Both the position numbers and the translations under genes were made by a program. A DNA stretch of 64,000 nt from positions 124,001 to 188,000 of the forward strand of contig NZ_BAABFA010000007.1 of NCBI RefSeq assembly GCF_039540515.1. The letters are read 5' to 3'. Below the pieces are notes generated by a model. The model was not told the DNA's origin, searched no databases, and saw only the letters and a list, made by a program, of their open reading frames with translations. The stretch is from Nemorincola caseinilytica. GTDB taxonomy: Bacteria; Bacteroidota; Bacteroidia; Chitinophagales; Chitinophagaceae. Below are positions 35,237 to 42,490 of this stretch, piece after piece. The first letter of the stretch is position 1, and each line of letters opens with the position of its first letter.

Positions 35237-35345
35237 GAGTTAAAAGGTCAATTGGTTAAAAGGTTAATAGGTCAAAAAGTTGAGAGGTAGTTGCTACCTA
35301 TTAACGTATTGACCATTTAACATATCGACCATTTGACCTGTCAAC
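35237..35345. repeat. Long imperfect inverted repeat of short reiterated words, trnW-secE spacer
   Basis: Two arms of about 52 bases (roughly 35239-35290 and 35295-35346) form an imperfect inverted repeat. Each arm is itself a loose array of words such as aggtcaa, ggttaaa and gttaata at a spacing of 9-11 bases. It lies inside the trnW-secE spacer and would form a long hairpin in RNA. The left-arm words recur at 37971-38010. Confidence 0.7.
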
Positions 35346-35354
35346 ATTGTTCAG

Positions 35355-35425
35355 CACGGGCACGCGGATTCGAACCACGATCAAAGGTTTTGGAGACCTC
35401 TATTCTACCATTGAACTATGCCCGT
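35355..35425 (-). tRNA. trnW: tRNA-Trp, anticodon CCA
   Basis: A 71-base cloverleaf on the minus strand. The acceptor arms acgggca / tgcccgt pair perfectly, the anticodon CCA lies at 35391-35393 in the loop ctCCAaa, and the T arm contains the standard ggttcgaatcc. The 3' CCA is not encoded. It precedes secE and nusG, as in many Bacteroidota. Confidence 0.95.
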
Positions 35426-35454
35426 ATCTTGGCCTTTACACCGGCCGAATAAAA

Positions 35455-35488
35455 GCAAAAAGTCAAAAGAAGGCCTTTTGACTTTTGC
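35455..35488 (-). terminator. Hairpin between mlaE and trnW, probable terminator
   Basis: Arms gcaaaaagtcaaaag / cttttgacttttgc pair over about 14 bases with one extra base, and T-rich bases follow on the minus strand. It could end the mlaE transcript ahead of the tRNA gene. Confidence 0.55.
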
Positions 35489-35567
35489 AGTTCGTTGCAA
35501 AGATAAGTAAACTTTTCGGTTTCGCACGACAAAATATCCGGGTCATACGAATTTCAGCCCTGCCGCA

Positions 35568-36308
35568 TCACAGCAGCAGTACCGACAGGCCATAATCGGC
35601 GCACAATATGAGTATACAGCTCACTACCACCGATGTGGTAGAGGCACGGCCTATCTCCAGCGCGCCGCCCTCTACATAGTACCCGTAATAAGAAGGTATA
35701 ATAGATATGATGAGCGCGAACACGAATGCCTTCATCATGGCAAAGAAAAGGTTGTAAGGCAGGAAACCCATGGTAAGGCCCTGCACGAACTGCTCTTTGG
35801 TGAGTATCTGCGAGAACATACCCGCTATATAGCCGCCCCATATGCTCACCGCTATAGATATGGTAATGAGGGCCGGCACCATTATCATGGCCGCTATTAT
35901 CTTGGGCAGCACCAGATAGGTCTTTGTGTTTATACCCATTATCTCCAGGGCGTCTATCTGCTCGCTCACGCGCATATTGCCAAGCTCCGATGCTATCTTG
36001 GAGCCTACCACACCTGCCAGCACTATACATATCACCGTGGGCGACAGCTCCAGTATGGTAGAGTCGCGCACTATCTGGGCTATCACAGTTTTGGGTATCC
36101 AGGGGCTTATGAGCTGGTAAGACGTCTGTATGGTCAGTACCATACCCAGGAAGAGTGATATGATGAGCACTATGGGCAGTGAGCGTATACCTATGTCATT
36201 GCACTGTGCCATGAACTCTATCCAGTACACCCGTCCGTTCTCGGGCCGGCGCAGTCCGCCCTTTACCATCAGTACTATTTTGCCCAGGTGGCCCAGGAAT
36301 ACCTTCAT
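35568..36308 (-). CDS. mlaE: MlaE-family ABC transporter permease
   Basis: A 246-residue permease of the lipid-trafficking MlaE/YrbE family, with about five helices. Typical features are the opening helix, GIRSLPIVLIISLFLGMV, the SELGNMRVSEQIDALEIMGI cytoplasmic loop motif, and the closing SYYGYYVEGGALEIGRASTTSVV. Its usual partners, an MlaF ATPase and an MlaD substrate-binding protein, are not encoded beside it. A -7 box TACTTTTG (36315-36322) lies six bases before the ATG. Confidence 0.92.
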   Translation of the reverse strand: MKVFLGHLGKIVLMVKGGLRRPENGRVYWIEFMAQCNDIGIRSLPIVLIISLFLGMVLTIQTSYQLISPWIPKTVIAQIVRDSTILELSPTVICIVLAGVVGSKIASELGNMRVSEQIDALEIMGINTKTYLVLPKIIAAMIMVPALITISIAVSIWGGYIAGMFSQILTKEQFVQGLTMGFLPYNLFFAMMKAFVFALIISIIPSYYGYYVEGGALEIGRASTTSVVVSCILILCADYGLSVLLL

Positions 36309-36314
36309 AGCCTA

Positions 36315-36322
36315 CAAAAGTA
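36315..36322 (-). promoter_or_regulatory. -7 promoter box of mlaE
   Basis: TACTTTTG on the minus strand matches TAnnTTTG and ends six bases before the start codon at 36308, implying a leaderless message. Confidence 0.45.
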
Positions 36323-36374
36323 GGGAAAAGAGCATTGGAAAGGCTATTGCAGGGTTTTGTTTAACTTTATCTGT

Positions 36375-36566
36375 ATGCCGATAATAAAAAAAACAGAAGC
36401 CGATAATAGTAATGCTGACAACGACCAAGCATTGACAGAAAATTCAGGCATCTCGGATATTCCTTCATGGCAGCTACATTTAGGCAAAGAAGAATTGCAA
36501 CTTATCGCAGATGATACAGCCGGCCTTATACCTTGGGCAGAAGCAAAGAAACTATTCGAAGCATAA
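36375..36566 (+). CDS. Small acidic hypothetical protein
   Basis: A 63-residue frame (MPIIKKTEADNSN...) that runs opposite to its neighbours, in the spacer between mlaE and the ABC ATPase. The first half is polar and acidic; the second half (PSWQLHLGKEELQLIADDTAGLIPWAEAKKLFEA) looks like two short amphipathic helices. The tail resembles small antitoxins of addiction modules, but no toxin gene follows. Base composition is more AT-rich than the neighbours. Treated as a possible gene only. Confidence 0.4.
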   Translation: MPIIKKTEADNSNADNDQALTENSGISDIPSWQLHLGKEELQLIADDTAGLIPWAEAKKLFEA

Positions 36567-36591
36567 CACAAGTCCGGAAGTATAAAACAGT

Positions 36592-37293
36592 TTACCTGGT
36601 AATGAGCGAGTTGAGTGTTGCTAAATACCCATGCACCACCAGGTCTTCTACCTCGCGTATATATACCGAGCGTCCTTCCTTCAGCAGGTAAATGGTATCG
36701 GCCACCTGCAGCAGTGGCTCGTACCGGTGATCGGTGATGATAATGCCCTTCCTGTACCGCTGCCGCTGCAGCGATGCCAGCAGGCGCTCTGCATACATCG
36801 GTTCTATATGTGCAAACGGTTCGTCCAGCATTGTGAAACGGCTATCGGCATACAGCACCAGCAGCACCGATAACAGCCGCTCATACCCCGGCGACAGCTC
36901 CCTTATGGGCGTATGGATATAAGCTTCCAGTTCCGGGTACTCCGCCAGCAGCTTTTCTTGCGGCACCCTATACTGCCGCATCAGGGCACCTACCCGCACA
37001 TCCTGTGGCAGAAAAGGCCGCTGCGGCAGGTAGTTCATCAACCGCGGAATAGTATATGCATTGCGCAGCAGCACACCATTCACATGCACATCGCACTCTG
37101 TGGCCGCCCGGGTACCAAATATGCACTGCAGCAGCAGGCTCTTGCCTGCCCCGTTGCGGCCCAGCAGCGCAGTGATGCTGCCACGCGCCATGCGTATGGT
37201 GGCATCGGCCAGCAGCTCGCGCCCACCTATGGCCAGGCATACATGCTCTGCCGTCAATATGTCCGATGCTACCACATAAGCGCTGTTGCCCAT
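36592..37293 (-). CDS. ABC transporter ATPase with altered signature motif
   Basis: A 233-residue ATPase with Walker A (LLGRNGAGKSLLL), Walker B (FTMLDEPFAHIEP) and the switch His (ITDHRYEPLL). The signature motif reads LSPGY rather than LSGGQ. The Q loop lies near NYLPQRPFL. It overlaps the end of the upstream membrane protein by 25 bases, so the two are translated together. The start at 37293 is within that gene. The substrate is unknown. It is separated from mlaE by 283 bases and a gene on the other strand, so it is probably not that protein's ATPase. Confidence 0.85.
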   Translation of the reverse strand: MGNSAYVVASDILTAEHVCLAIGGRELLADATIRMARGSITALLGRNGAGKSLLLQCIFGTRAATECDVHVNGVLLRNAYTIPRLMNYLPQRPFLPQDVRVGALMRQYRVPQEKLLAEYPELEAYIHTPIRELSPGYERLLSVLLVLYADSRFTMLDEPFAHIEPMYAERLLASLQRQRYRKGIIITDHRYEPLLQVADTIYLLKEGRSVYIREVEDLVVHGYLATLNSLITR

Positions 37294-37568
37294 AACGAGA
37301 TACCGAATAATAAAAGGTCTGTAAAGAACCATGTAAGGAATAGTACCGGCCGCGACACATGCAGGTTGTAATAGTAGTAGAACCTATCGTGGCGTGTTGT
37401 GGATATCAGATACCACAGCAGGCCGTTCACCGCCGCCTTCATCAGCAACAGTGGCAGCAGCAGGCCATCTAAGGAATACACCCATATGCCCGGCAGCCAT
37501 AGCAGCGTGGGAACAAAACAGTGATACCTGTAGAAGAGCAGGGCTATACGCAACCTGGGAATATACAT
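37269..37568 (-). CDS. Small membrane protein, partner of the ABC ATPase
   Basis: A 99-residue hydrophobic protein with three likely membrane helices (about 8-25, 29-55 and 72-97) and a Tyr-rich turn (RFYYYYNLHVSRP). It overlaps the ATPase gene by 25 bases. If these form a transporter, the membrane part is far smaller than usual ABC permeases; an extra partner may exist elsewhere. No family recognised. Confidence 0.7.
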   Translation of the reverse strand: MYIPRLRIALLFYRYHCFVPTLLWLPGIWVYSLDGLLLPLLLMKAAVNGLLWYLISTTRHDRFYYYYNLHVSRPVLFLTWFFTDLLLFGISLWATALMW

Positions 37569-37723
37569 GCAGCAAGAACCTTAAAGTATATCTGCGATCG
37601 GTAGCGCCTGTTTTAGTGTGTGCGAAAAAATAGTAAGGGAACTGATAAGGCAGGGGCCGGCAGCACTGGTGGCTCGTATACAGTATTAACGCACCTCATG
37701 CACATATATTGCGTATGCAGGTA

Positions 37724-37764
37724 TATAAAAACACCAAGGACCCTGCGTTGTGCAGGAGCCTTGG
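37724..37764 (-). terminator. Terminator of the SPFH-RHH operon
   Basis: Imperfect stem ccaaggaccctgc / gcaggagccttgg around gttgt, followed on the minus strand by a T-rich tract (37722-37733). The hairpin begins right after the RHH stop. Confidence 0.65.
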
Positions 37765-37766
37765 CC

Positions 37767-37952
37767 TCATTCCTTATCTTGTTCTTTCTTTTTGTCCTTG
37801 TCGTCCTTCTTCCTTCCGGCCTTCTTCATGGCGGCATCTATTATCCATTCCAGTTGCCCGTTCACACTGCGAAACTCATCGGCAGCCCACTTCTCCAGGG
37901 ACTTGTATACGTCCTCGTCCAGCCTCAGTACGAATGTTTTTTTTGCTGCCAC
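37767..37952 (-). CDS. Arc-like ribbon-helix-helix protein
   Basis: A 61-residue protein with a GTG start. The short beta strand KTFVLRLDEDVYKSLEKWA and the helices that follow match the Arc/MetJ ribbon-helix-helix fold; the dimer would insert the strand into the DNA major groove. The tail is a long charged run of Lys and Asp. It lies 80 bases after the SPFH gene, with a reiterated-word repeat in between, and is probably a repressor of the operon, whose promoter carries matching tandem palindromes (see 38916-38938). Confidence 0.85.
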   Translation of the reverse strand: MAAKKTFVLRLDEDVYKSLEKWAADEFRSVNGQLEWIIDAAMKKAGRKKDDKDKKKEQDKE

Positions 37953-37970
37953 AGTTTCGTCGATTTGTCA

Positions 37971-38010
37971 AAAGGTCAATTAGTTAAAGGGGTAAAAGGT
38001 CTATAGGTAT
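37971..38010. repeat. Reiterated-word repeat, single arm, SPFH-RHH spacer
   Basis: The stretch starts tcaaaaggtcaattagtta and continues in words such as aaagg and ggtctatagg. It matches the left arm of the trnW-secE repeat over about 35 bases with few changes, but lacks an inverted second arm. Confidence 0.6.
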
Positions 38011-38032
38011 GCAAATGTACATGCCGCTATCG

Positions 38033-38902
38033 TTACTGGTACAGCGATCCCGTATTCAGCACCGGCTGTGCGCCCTTCTCGCCACATAGCACCACCATCA
38101 GGTTGCTCACCATGGCAGCTTTCTTCTCCTCGTCCAGTTGCACTATATCTTTTTTGCTCAGGCTTTCCAGCGCCAGCTCTACCATGCCCACGGCGCCCTC
38201 TACTATCTTGAACCTTGCCGCTACTATGGCCGATGCCTGCTGGCGTTGCAGCATGGCGCCTGCTATCTCCTGCGCATAGGCCAGGTGGCTTATGCGTGCC
38301 TCGTTCACTATTATACCTGCCGATGCCAGCCTGTCGTTCAGCTCTTCGCGCAGCAGGTCCATTATCTTATCGCCACCCTCGCGCAGGGTTATATCGGCAT
38401 GCTGGTCTTCTATGCTGTCGTAGGCAAAGCGCATGGTAAGGGCTCGCACCGCCGATTCGCTCTGCATGCGTACAAAGGCATTGTAGTCGGCCACCTCGTA
38501 TGCGGCCTTGTAGGTGTCCTGCACCTGCCATACCACTACTGCTGCTATCTCTACCGGGTTACCCATCTTGTCATTCACCTTCAGGGTAGGTGTGGCCATG
38601 TTCTGCACACGCAGCGACAGCTTCAGGCTGGTGTAAAAGGGGTTCACGAAGAACATGCCATTGTCTTTTATAGAGCCCACATATTTACCAAAGAGCGACA
38701 GTACCCGCGAGTGATTGGGCTGCACTATCAGCAACCCCTTCCATATGAAGAAGCAGAGCAGCATCAGCAATGTGCCCGGCAGGGCATACATCGGCTCCTG
38801 CTCGCTACCGGTCTGAACGAAGAAATATACGCTTGCCGACAAGCATACTAACGATAAGAATAAGGCCAGGTAGCCATTGGTGGGTTTGATGTTCTTTTCC
38901 AT
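38033..38902 (-). CDS. SPFH/band 7-domain membrane protein
   Basis: A 289-residue protein with two membrane helices (about 12-33 and 40-60), then an SPFH domain (VLSLFGKYVGSIKDNGMFFVNPFY to about residue 225), where oligomerising coil sequences such as LREELNDRLASAGIIVNEARISHLA are typical of the prohibitin/flotillin-like group. It is encoded in an operon with an Arc-like protein, an arrangement repeated in many Bacteroidota. Function unknown; membrane scaffold roles are known for other SPFH proteins. Confidence 0.9.
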   Translation of the reverse strand: MEKNIKPTNGYLALFLSLVCLSASVYFFVQTGSEQEPMYALPGTLLMLLCFFIWKGLLIVQPNHSRVLSLFGKYVGSIKDNGMFFVNPFYTSLKLSLRVQNMATPTLKVNDKMGNPVEIAAVVVWQVQDTYKAAYEVADYNAFVRMQSESAVRALTMRFAYDSIEDQHADITLREGGDKIMDLLREELNDRLASAGIIVNEARISHLAYAQEIAGAMLQRQQASAIVAARFKIVEGAVGMVELALESLSKKDIVQLDEEKKAAMVSNLMVVLCGEKGAQPVLNTGSLYQ

Positions 38903-38915
38903 AGACAGAAAATTG

Positions 38916-38938
38916 TTTGATATCAATTTGATATCAAA
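38916..38938 (-). promoter_or_regulatory. Tandem palindromic operator upstream of the SPFH-RHH operon
   Basis: Two overlapping copies of the palindrome ttgatatcaa in series (tttgatatcaatttgatat on, ending atcaaa). They lie 13-36 bases before the SPFH start codon and their upstream end overlaps the -7 box (38935-38942), a position suited to repression. Tandem palindromes are the usual target of ribbon-helix-helix dimers; the protein encoded by the same operon is the obvious candidate binder. Confidence 0.6.
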
Positions 38939-38964
38939 AGTACATCATTTTGTAAGACCACAAA
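38935..38964 (-). promoter_or_regulatory. Promoter of the SPFH-RHH operon
   Basis: On the minus strand TACTTTTG (38935-38942) matches the -7 consensus and TTTG (38961-38964) lies 18 bases upstream. The operator overlaps the -7 box. Confidence 0.55.
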
Positions 38965-39101
38965 ATAATATCTGAACTTTTACAGATCTTAACAGGCACA
39001 GGGTAGGAAAAAATGGGGTACACCTGCCTAATGTTACACTGGCGCGGGTCTGGGGCGTAGCCCAGTGCCGTGGCCGACCCGTGCCTCACAAAAGAGAACC
39101 G

Positions 39102-39116
39102 ATCTGCGATCGGAGT
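39102..39116. repeat. Short REP-like hairpin
   Basis: ccgatc-tgc-gatcgg, a perfect six-base stem. An 11-base part (tctgcgatcgg) recurs near 37590. It lies in the spacer between porX and the SPFH gene and resembles the stems at 61719-61764. Confidence 0.4.
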
Positions 39117-39130
39117 GACACATAGGCGCA

Positions 39131-39163
39131 AAAAAATGCGGTACACCTATCAGGTGTACCGCA
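39131..39163 (-). terminator. Rho-independent terminator of porX
   Basis: Perfect 12-base arms tgcggtacacct / aggtgtaccgca around atc, followed on the minus strand by six T (39131-39136). It begins 25 bases past the porX stop. A partial copy of this stem (gtacacct) also lies near 39018. Confidence 0.8.
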
Positions 39164-39187
39164 GCACTATAAATATCTATCAGCTTC

Positions 39188-40744
39188 CTACTTGCTTTCC
39201 ATACGCACCACGGGCACTATCATCTCCTCCAGCGATATGCCGCCATGCTGAAACGTATTGCGGTAGTAGTTCACAAAATGGTTGTAGTTGTTGGGGTAAC
39301 AAAGGAAAATGTCTTCCTTGGCAAAAATGAATGCGCTGCTCACATTGGGCTTGGGCAGGCCGGCCAGCTTGGGATCGCGGAAGGCCAGCACATCCCTGTC
39401 CTCGAACTGCAGGTTGCGGCCGTGTTTATAGCGCAGGTTGGTAGTAGTGGTACGGTCGCCCACACATTTGCTGGGGGTCTTCACACGCACACTGCCATGG
39501 TCTGTGGTCAGCAGCACCTGTATGCCCTTCTCGGCTACCTTCTTCAGCGCACGGTACAGCGGTGAGTGCTCGAACCAGCTCACCACCAGCGACCGGTACG
39601 ATACCTCATCGCCGGCCAGCTCTTTCAGCACCTCCATCTCGGTACGCGCATGCGACAGCATATCTACGAAGTTGTACACCACCACGGTCAGGTCGTTGTT
39701 CAGGCAATTGTGGATGTTATCCTCCATCACCTTCGCATCATCGTTGTTGGTTATCTTTATGTACTGTGTCTTCAGGCCATCCAGCTTCAGGTGCTTCAGT
39801 TGGTTGCGCAGAAATTTCTCTTCGTACAAGTTCTTACCTCCCTCCTCATCATCGTTCTTCCACTCCAGCGGAAAGTACTTCTCTATATCGGCGGGCAGCA
39901 TACCTGCAAAGATGGCATTGCGGCAATACTGCGTGGCCGTGGGTAGCAGGCTGTAGTACAGGTCTTCCTCCGTTACGCGGAACGAGTCTGATATAATGGG
40001 CTGTATGGCCTTCCAGTGGTCGAAGCGCAGGTTGTCTACCACCACCAGGAAGGTGGGCTTGCCCTGCTGCAGATTAGGTGCTATCTTCTCTGCAAAGAGG
40101 TTGTGCGATAGCAGCGGGGCCGTCTTGCTATCCTTTATCCAGTTGGCATAGTTCTTCGATATGTATTTGAAGAAATCCTTGTTGGCTTCGGCCTTCTGTG
40201 TCTGCAGCACTTCCATCATTTCCTCGCTGTCGCTCTTGCCCATTTCCAGCTCCCAGTACACCAGGCGCTTGTACAGCTCCTTCCATCCCTCGTGGTCGGG
40301 GTTGTTGCTCAGCGCCATAAAGAGGTTGCGGAAATCCTGCTGGTAGGCTATCGTCGTTTTTTCCGATATCAGGCGTTTACCATCCATTATCTTCTTCAGC
40401 GACAGTAGCACCTGGTTAGGATTCACGGGCTTTATCAGGTAATCTGTTATCTGTGCGCCCAGGGCATCCTCCATTATGTTCTCGGCCTCGTTCTTGGTTA
40501 TCATCACCACGGGCAGCAGGGGGCGTATCTCCTTTATGCGGGTCAGTGTCTCCAGCCCTGTGAGGCCGGGCATGCTTTCGTCCAGCAGTACTACGTCCAC
40601 CTCTTTCTCCTTCAGCAGTTCCAGTGCATCATAGCCATTGCTCAGGGCCGTTACCTCATAACCTTTGTTCTTCAGAAAAAGTATCTGCGACCGCAGCGAA
40701 TCTATCTCATCGTCTACCCATAAGATCTCGGCCTGTGTGTTCAT
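39188..40744 (-). CDS. porX: Type IX secretion regulator PorX, response regulator with PglZ domain
   Basis: A 518-residue protein. The receiver domain (1-120) has Asp11-Asp12 and the phosphorylated Asp55 (VVLLDESMPG), plus Lys in YLIKPVNP. A linker leads to a PglZ/alkaline-phosphatase-like domain (about 210-515) with the metal and nucleophile segments VVVDNLRFDHWKAI, SLLPTATQYCRNAIFAG and TTDHGSVRV. In PorX this domain hydrolyses phosphodiesters and regulates the type IX system with the kinase PorY. No porY is seen in the window. Full length; the porX stop precedes a strong terminator. Confidence 0.95.
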   Translation of the reverse strand: MNTQAEILWVDDEIDSLRSQILFLKNKGYEVTALSNGYDALELLKEKEVDVVLLDESMPGLTGLETLTRIKEIRPLLPVVMITKNEAENIMEDALGAQITDYLIKPVNPNQVLLSLKKIMDGKRLISEKTTIAYQQDFRNLFMALSNNPDHEGWKELYKRLVYWELEMGKSDSEEMMEVLQTQKAEANKDFFKYISKNYANWIKDSKTAPLLSHNLFAEKIAPNLQQGKPTFLVVVDNLRFDHWKAIQPIISDSFRVTEEDLYYSLLPTATQYCRNAIFAGMLPADIEKYFPLEWKNDDEEGGKNLYEEKFLRNQLKHLKLDGLKTQYIKITNNDDAKVMEDNIHNCLNNDLTVVVYNFVDMLSHARTEMEVLKELAGDEVSYRSLVVSWFEHSPLYRALKKVAEKGIQVLLTTDHGSVRVKTPSKCVGDRTTTTNLRYKHGRNLQFEDRDVLAFRDPKLAGLPKPNVSSAFIFAKEDIFLCYPNNYNHFVNYYRNTFQHGGISLEEMIVPVVRMESK

Positions 40745-40888
40745 GCTATTAGCAGTTTAGTGTGTGATGAGATAAATTTATTACAAATATGCGTGGCGAG
40801 TATACCCCAAAGGGTTGTTTAACGCAAGTTTGGCAGTATTTGGAATAACGTCATCAAGCCATTACTATTGCACAACAAAACGTTAAAC

Positions 40889-41353
40889 ATGACAGATAGC
40901 GCGATACTTGTGCGCCGCGCACAGGAGGCCGACTGCGAACGCATGATGGAGCTGGTGCGCGAGCTGGCGCTGTACGAACGTGCGCCCCATGAAGTGACCG
41001 TGACGTTAGACCATTTCAGGCAGAGCGGCTTTGGCCCTCACCCTGTGTGGTGGGCTTTCGTGGCCGAGGAGAACGGGGTGATACAGGGCTTCGCGCTATA
41101 CTACATACGCTACTCTACATGGAAGGGCCAGCGCATGTACCTTGAGGATATAATTGTCACCGAGGCCGCGCGTGGCCGCGGCATGGGCGCCATGCTCATG
41201 AACGCACTGATACAAGAGGCAAAAAACAAACAGTTCACCGGCATAGTATGGCAGGTACTGGAATGGAACGAGCCCGCTTTCAACTTCTATCGCAAATTCA
41301 ATGCTAAGTTCGACCCCGAATGGGTGAACGCGGTACTGGATGTGAATGAATAA
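40889..41353 (+). CDS. GNAT acetyltransferase, SSAT-like (diamine or thialysine acetyltransferase)
   Basis: A 154-residue acetyltransferase close to the spermidine/spermine acetyltransferase group: MMELVRELALYERAPHEVTVT, then GFALYYIRYSTWKGQRMYLEDIIV, the acetyl-CoA loop RGRGMGAML, and VLEWNEPAFNFYRKFNA at the end. The ATG at 40889 was chosen over an upstream TTG. Substrates in this group include polyamines and thialysine; no direct evidence here. It is followed by a word-type inverted repeat. Confidence 0.88.
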   Translation: MTDSAILVRRAQEADCERMMELVRELALYERAPHEVTVTLDHFRQSGFGPHPVWWAFVAEENGVIQGFALYYIRYSTWKGQRMYLEDIIVTEAARGRGMGAMLMNALIQEAKNKQFTGIVWQVLEWNEPAFNFYRKFNAKFDPEWVNAVLDVNE

Positions 41354-41496
41354 TGTGGCAATGCGATAATGTGGCAAATGCGATGAATGGCATCAGCATA
41401 CCGTATCGTCACATTCGGTCATGCAGCCACATTATCGCATTCAATAACACGCGTCGCATTGTCGCATTCCTACGCATTATCGCATTCACGAAAAGC
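41354..41496. repeat. Reiterated-word inverted repeat between the SSAT-like and PorG-like genes
   Basis: The left arm reads aatgcgataatgtgg (41360-41374) and the right arm holds its exact complement (41427-41441). Both arms continue with related words: aatgtggcaa and aatgcgatgaa on one side, and tcgcattgtcgcatt, acgcattatcgcatt on the other. It fills almost the whole convergent spacer and may serve as a bidirectional terminator. Confidence 0.75.
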
Positions 41497-41497
41497 A

Positions 41498-42358
41498 TTA
41501 GTAAGTGCTGATCATATCATGGTCCATGAAGGACGGGCAACGGTAGGTAACAAAATGCCACGATATGCTGAACATGGCCATCAGGTACTGGTCTTTGGTG
41601 GCAGAATTGCCGCGCTGCTTGCCTTTGCGGCCCAGTGGCGCTGTACCCGGGTTCTCTGTAGAGCGGTCCTGTAGCAGGTAGGTAGGGTTCTGTGCCGACT
41701 TCGGAAAACGGTCCAGCCCCACATAGGTAGTGCTCACATCGTCCAGGTAGTCGGTAAGGGTCAGCCGGTCGGCCACTTCCAGTGTCAGGTTCACACCGCC
41801 CTTCAGCCAGAATTTCACGCCCGCGCCTATGGGTATGCAGGGCGCTATATTACCGTATTTCCTGTCGTCGAAGCCACCTACATACTGCCCCTCTGTACCC
41901 AGCGGCCGCAACATATATCTATTGCCATTGTAGGTAGTATAGGGATCGAACATGAACGCCCCTATGCCACCAGTGAGGTAGGGTGTGAAGCGGTGATACG
42001 GGTCGCCGGTAGTGAAACGGAAGAAGTTGAACTCTGCCTGTACCGAGAACTCATATATTTTACTGGTGAAGTCCAGGTTGCGTGTCCGCTGGAACAGGTC
42101 GTTGTTCAGCTTGTCGCTATAGCTCACCTTGGTGTAGTAGCCACCGGCCTTTATAGATATGTACTGCGTAAAGTGCTTGCGCACATACACGCCGCCTCCC
42201 AGGTTTATGGTCTTGAAGCCATAGCGGTCATTGAGGTCGCCGAAGTACTGCGAGCCACCACCGCTTATGCCGAACTCTGTAGATGTAAAATAGGTTTGCG
42301 CATATGCCTTTCCGCACATGCCCGCCATACCCAATAATACTACCAGCAAACGCTTCAT
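41498..42358 (-). CDS. PorG-like outer-membrane beta-barrel protein (DUF6089 type)
   Basis: A 286-residue protein. After the signal peptide (MKRLLVVLLGMAGMCGKAYAQ) comes a barrel of the DUF6089 type: EFGISGGGSQYFGDLN, GGGVYVRKHFTQYISIKAGGYY, QAEFNFFRF, TPYLTGGIGAFMF and IPIGAGVKFWLKGGVNLTLEV. These match PorG, an outer-membrane subunit of the type IX machine. A loop with Arg and Lys (LGRKGKQRGN) near residue 255 and a final Cys-containing segment follow. The assignment is by pattern. Confidence 0.75.
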   Translation of the reverse strand: MKRLLVVLLGMAGMCGKAYAQTYFTSTEFGISGGGSQYFGDLNDRYGFKTINLGGGVYVRKHFTQYISIKAGGYYTKVSYSDKLNNDLFQRTRNLDFTSKIYEFSVQAEFNFFRFTTGDPYHRFTPYLTGGIGAFMFDPYTTYNGNRYMLRPLGTEGQYVGGFDDRKYGNIAPCIPIGAGVKFWLKGGVNLTLEVADRLTLTDYLDDVSTTYVGLDRFPKSAQNPTYLLQDRSTENPGTAPLGRKGKQRGNSATKDQYLMAMFSISWHFVTYRCPSFMDHDMISTY

Positions 42359-42411
42359 AGAATTCACATACATCGCCCGGCCCGCAAGGCAGGCAAGTAC
42401 CCGTATAACGA

Positions 42412-42446
42412 CAAATGTAGCCATTTATTGCATAGCCGGTCGCAAA
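42412..42446 (-). promoter_or_regulatory. Promoter of the PorG-like gene
   Basis: On the minus strand TACATTTG (42412-42419) fits TAnnTTTG and TTTG (42443-42446) lies 23 bases upstream. The start codon is 53 bases downstream. Confidence 0.45.
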
Positions 42447-42490
42447 ACGGGCATCTGTATCGTAACTTGTGGAGGAACATACATACACAC

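Noticed and set aside
36344..36571. Minus-strand frame opposite the small protein at 36375
   Set aside because: It is Ser/Ala-rich without motif; the plus-strand frame has the better composition, though neither is certain.
36592..37293. ABC ATPase as the MlaF partner of the MlaE permease
   Set aside because: It is coupled to a different small membrane protein and separated from mlaE by 283 bases with a frame on the opposite strand; the signature motif is not MlaF-like.
37620..38006. Plus-strand frame opposite the RHH gene and its terminator
   Set aside because: It spans a terminator hairpin and the word repeat and lies antisense to a recognised gene.
41354..41496. Possible CRISPR array
   Set aside because: Repeat units are short, variable and partly inverted, with no regular spacers and no cas genes nearby.
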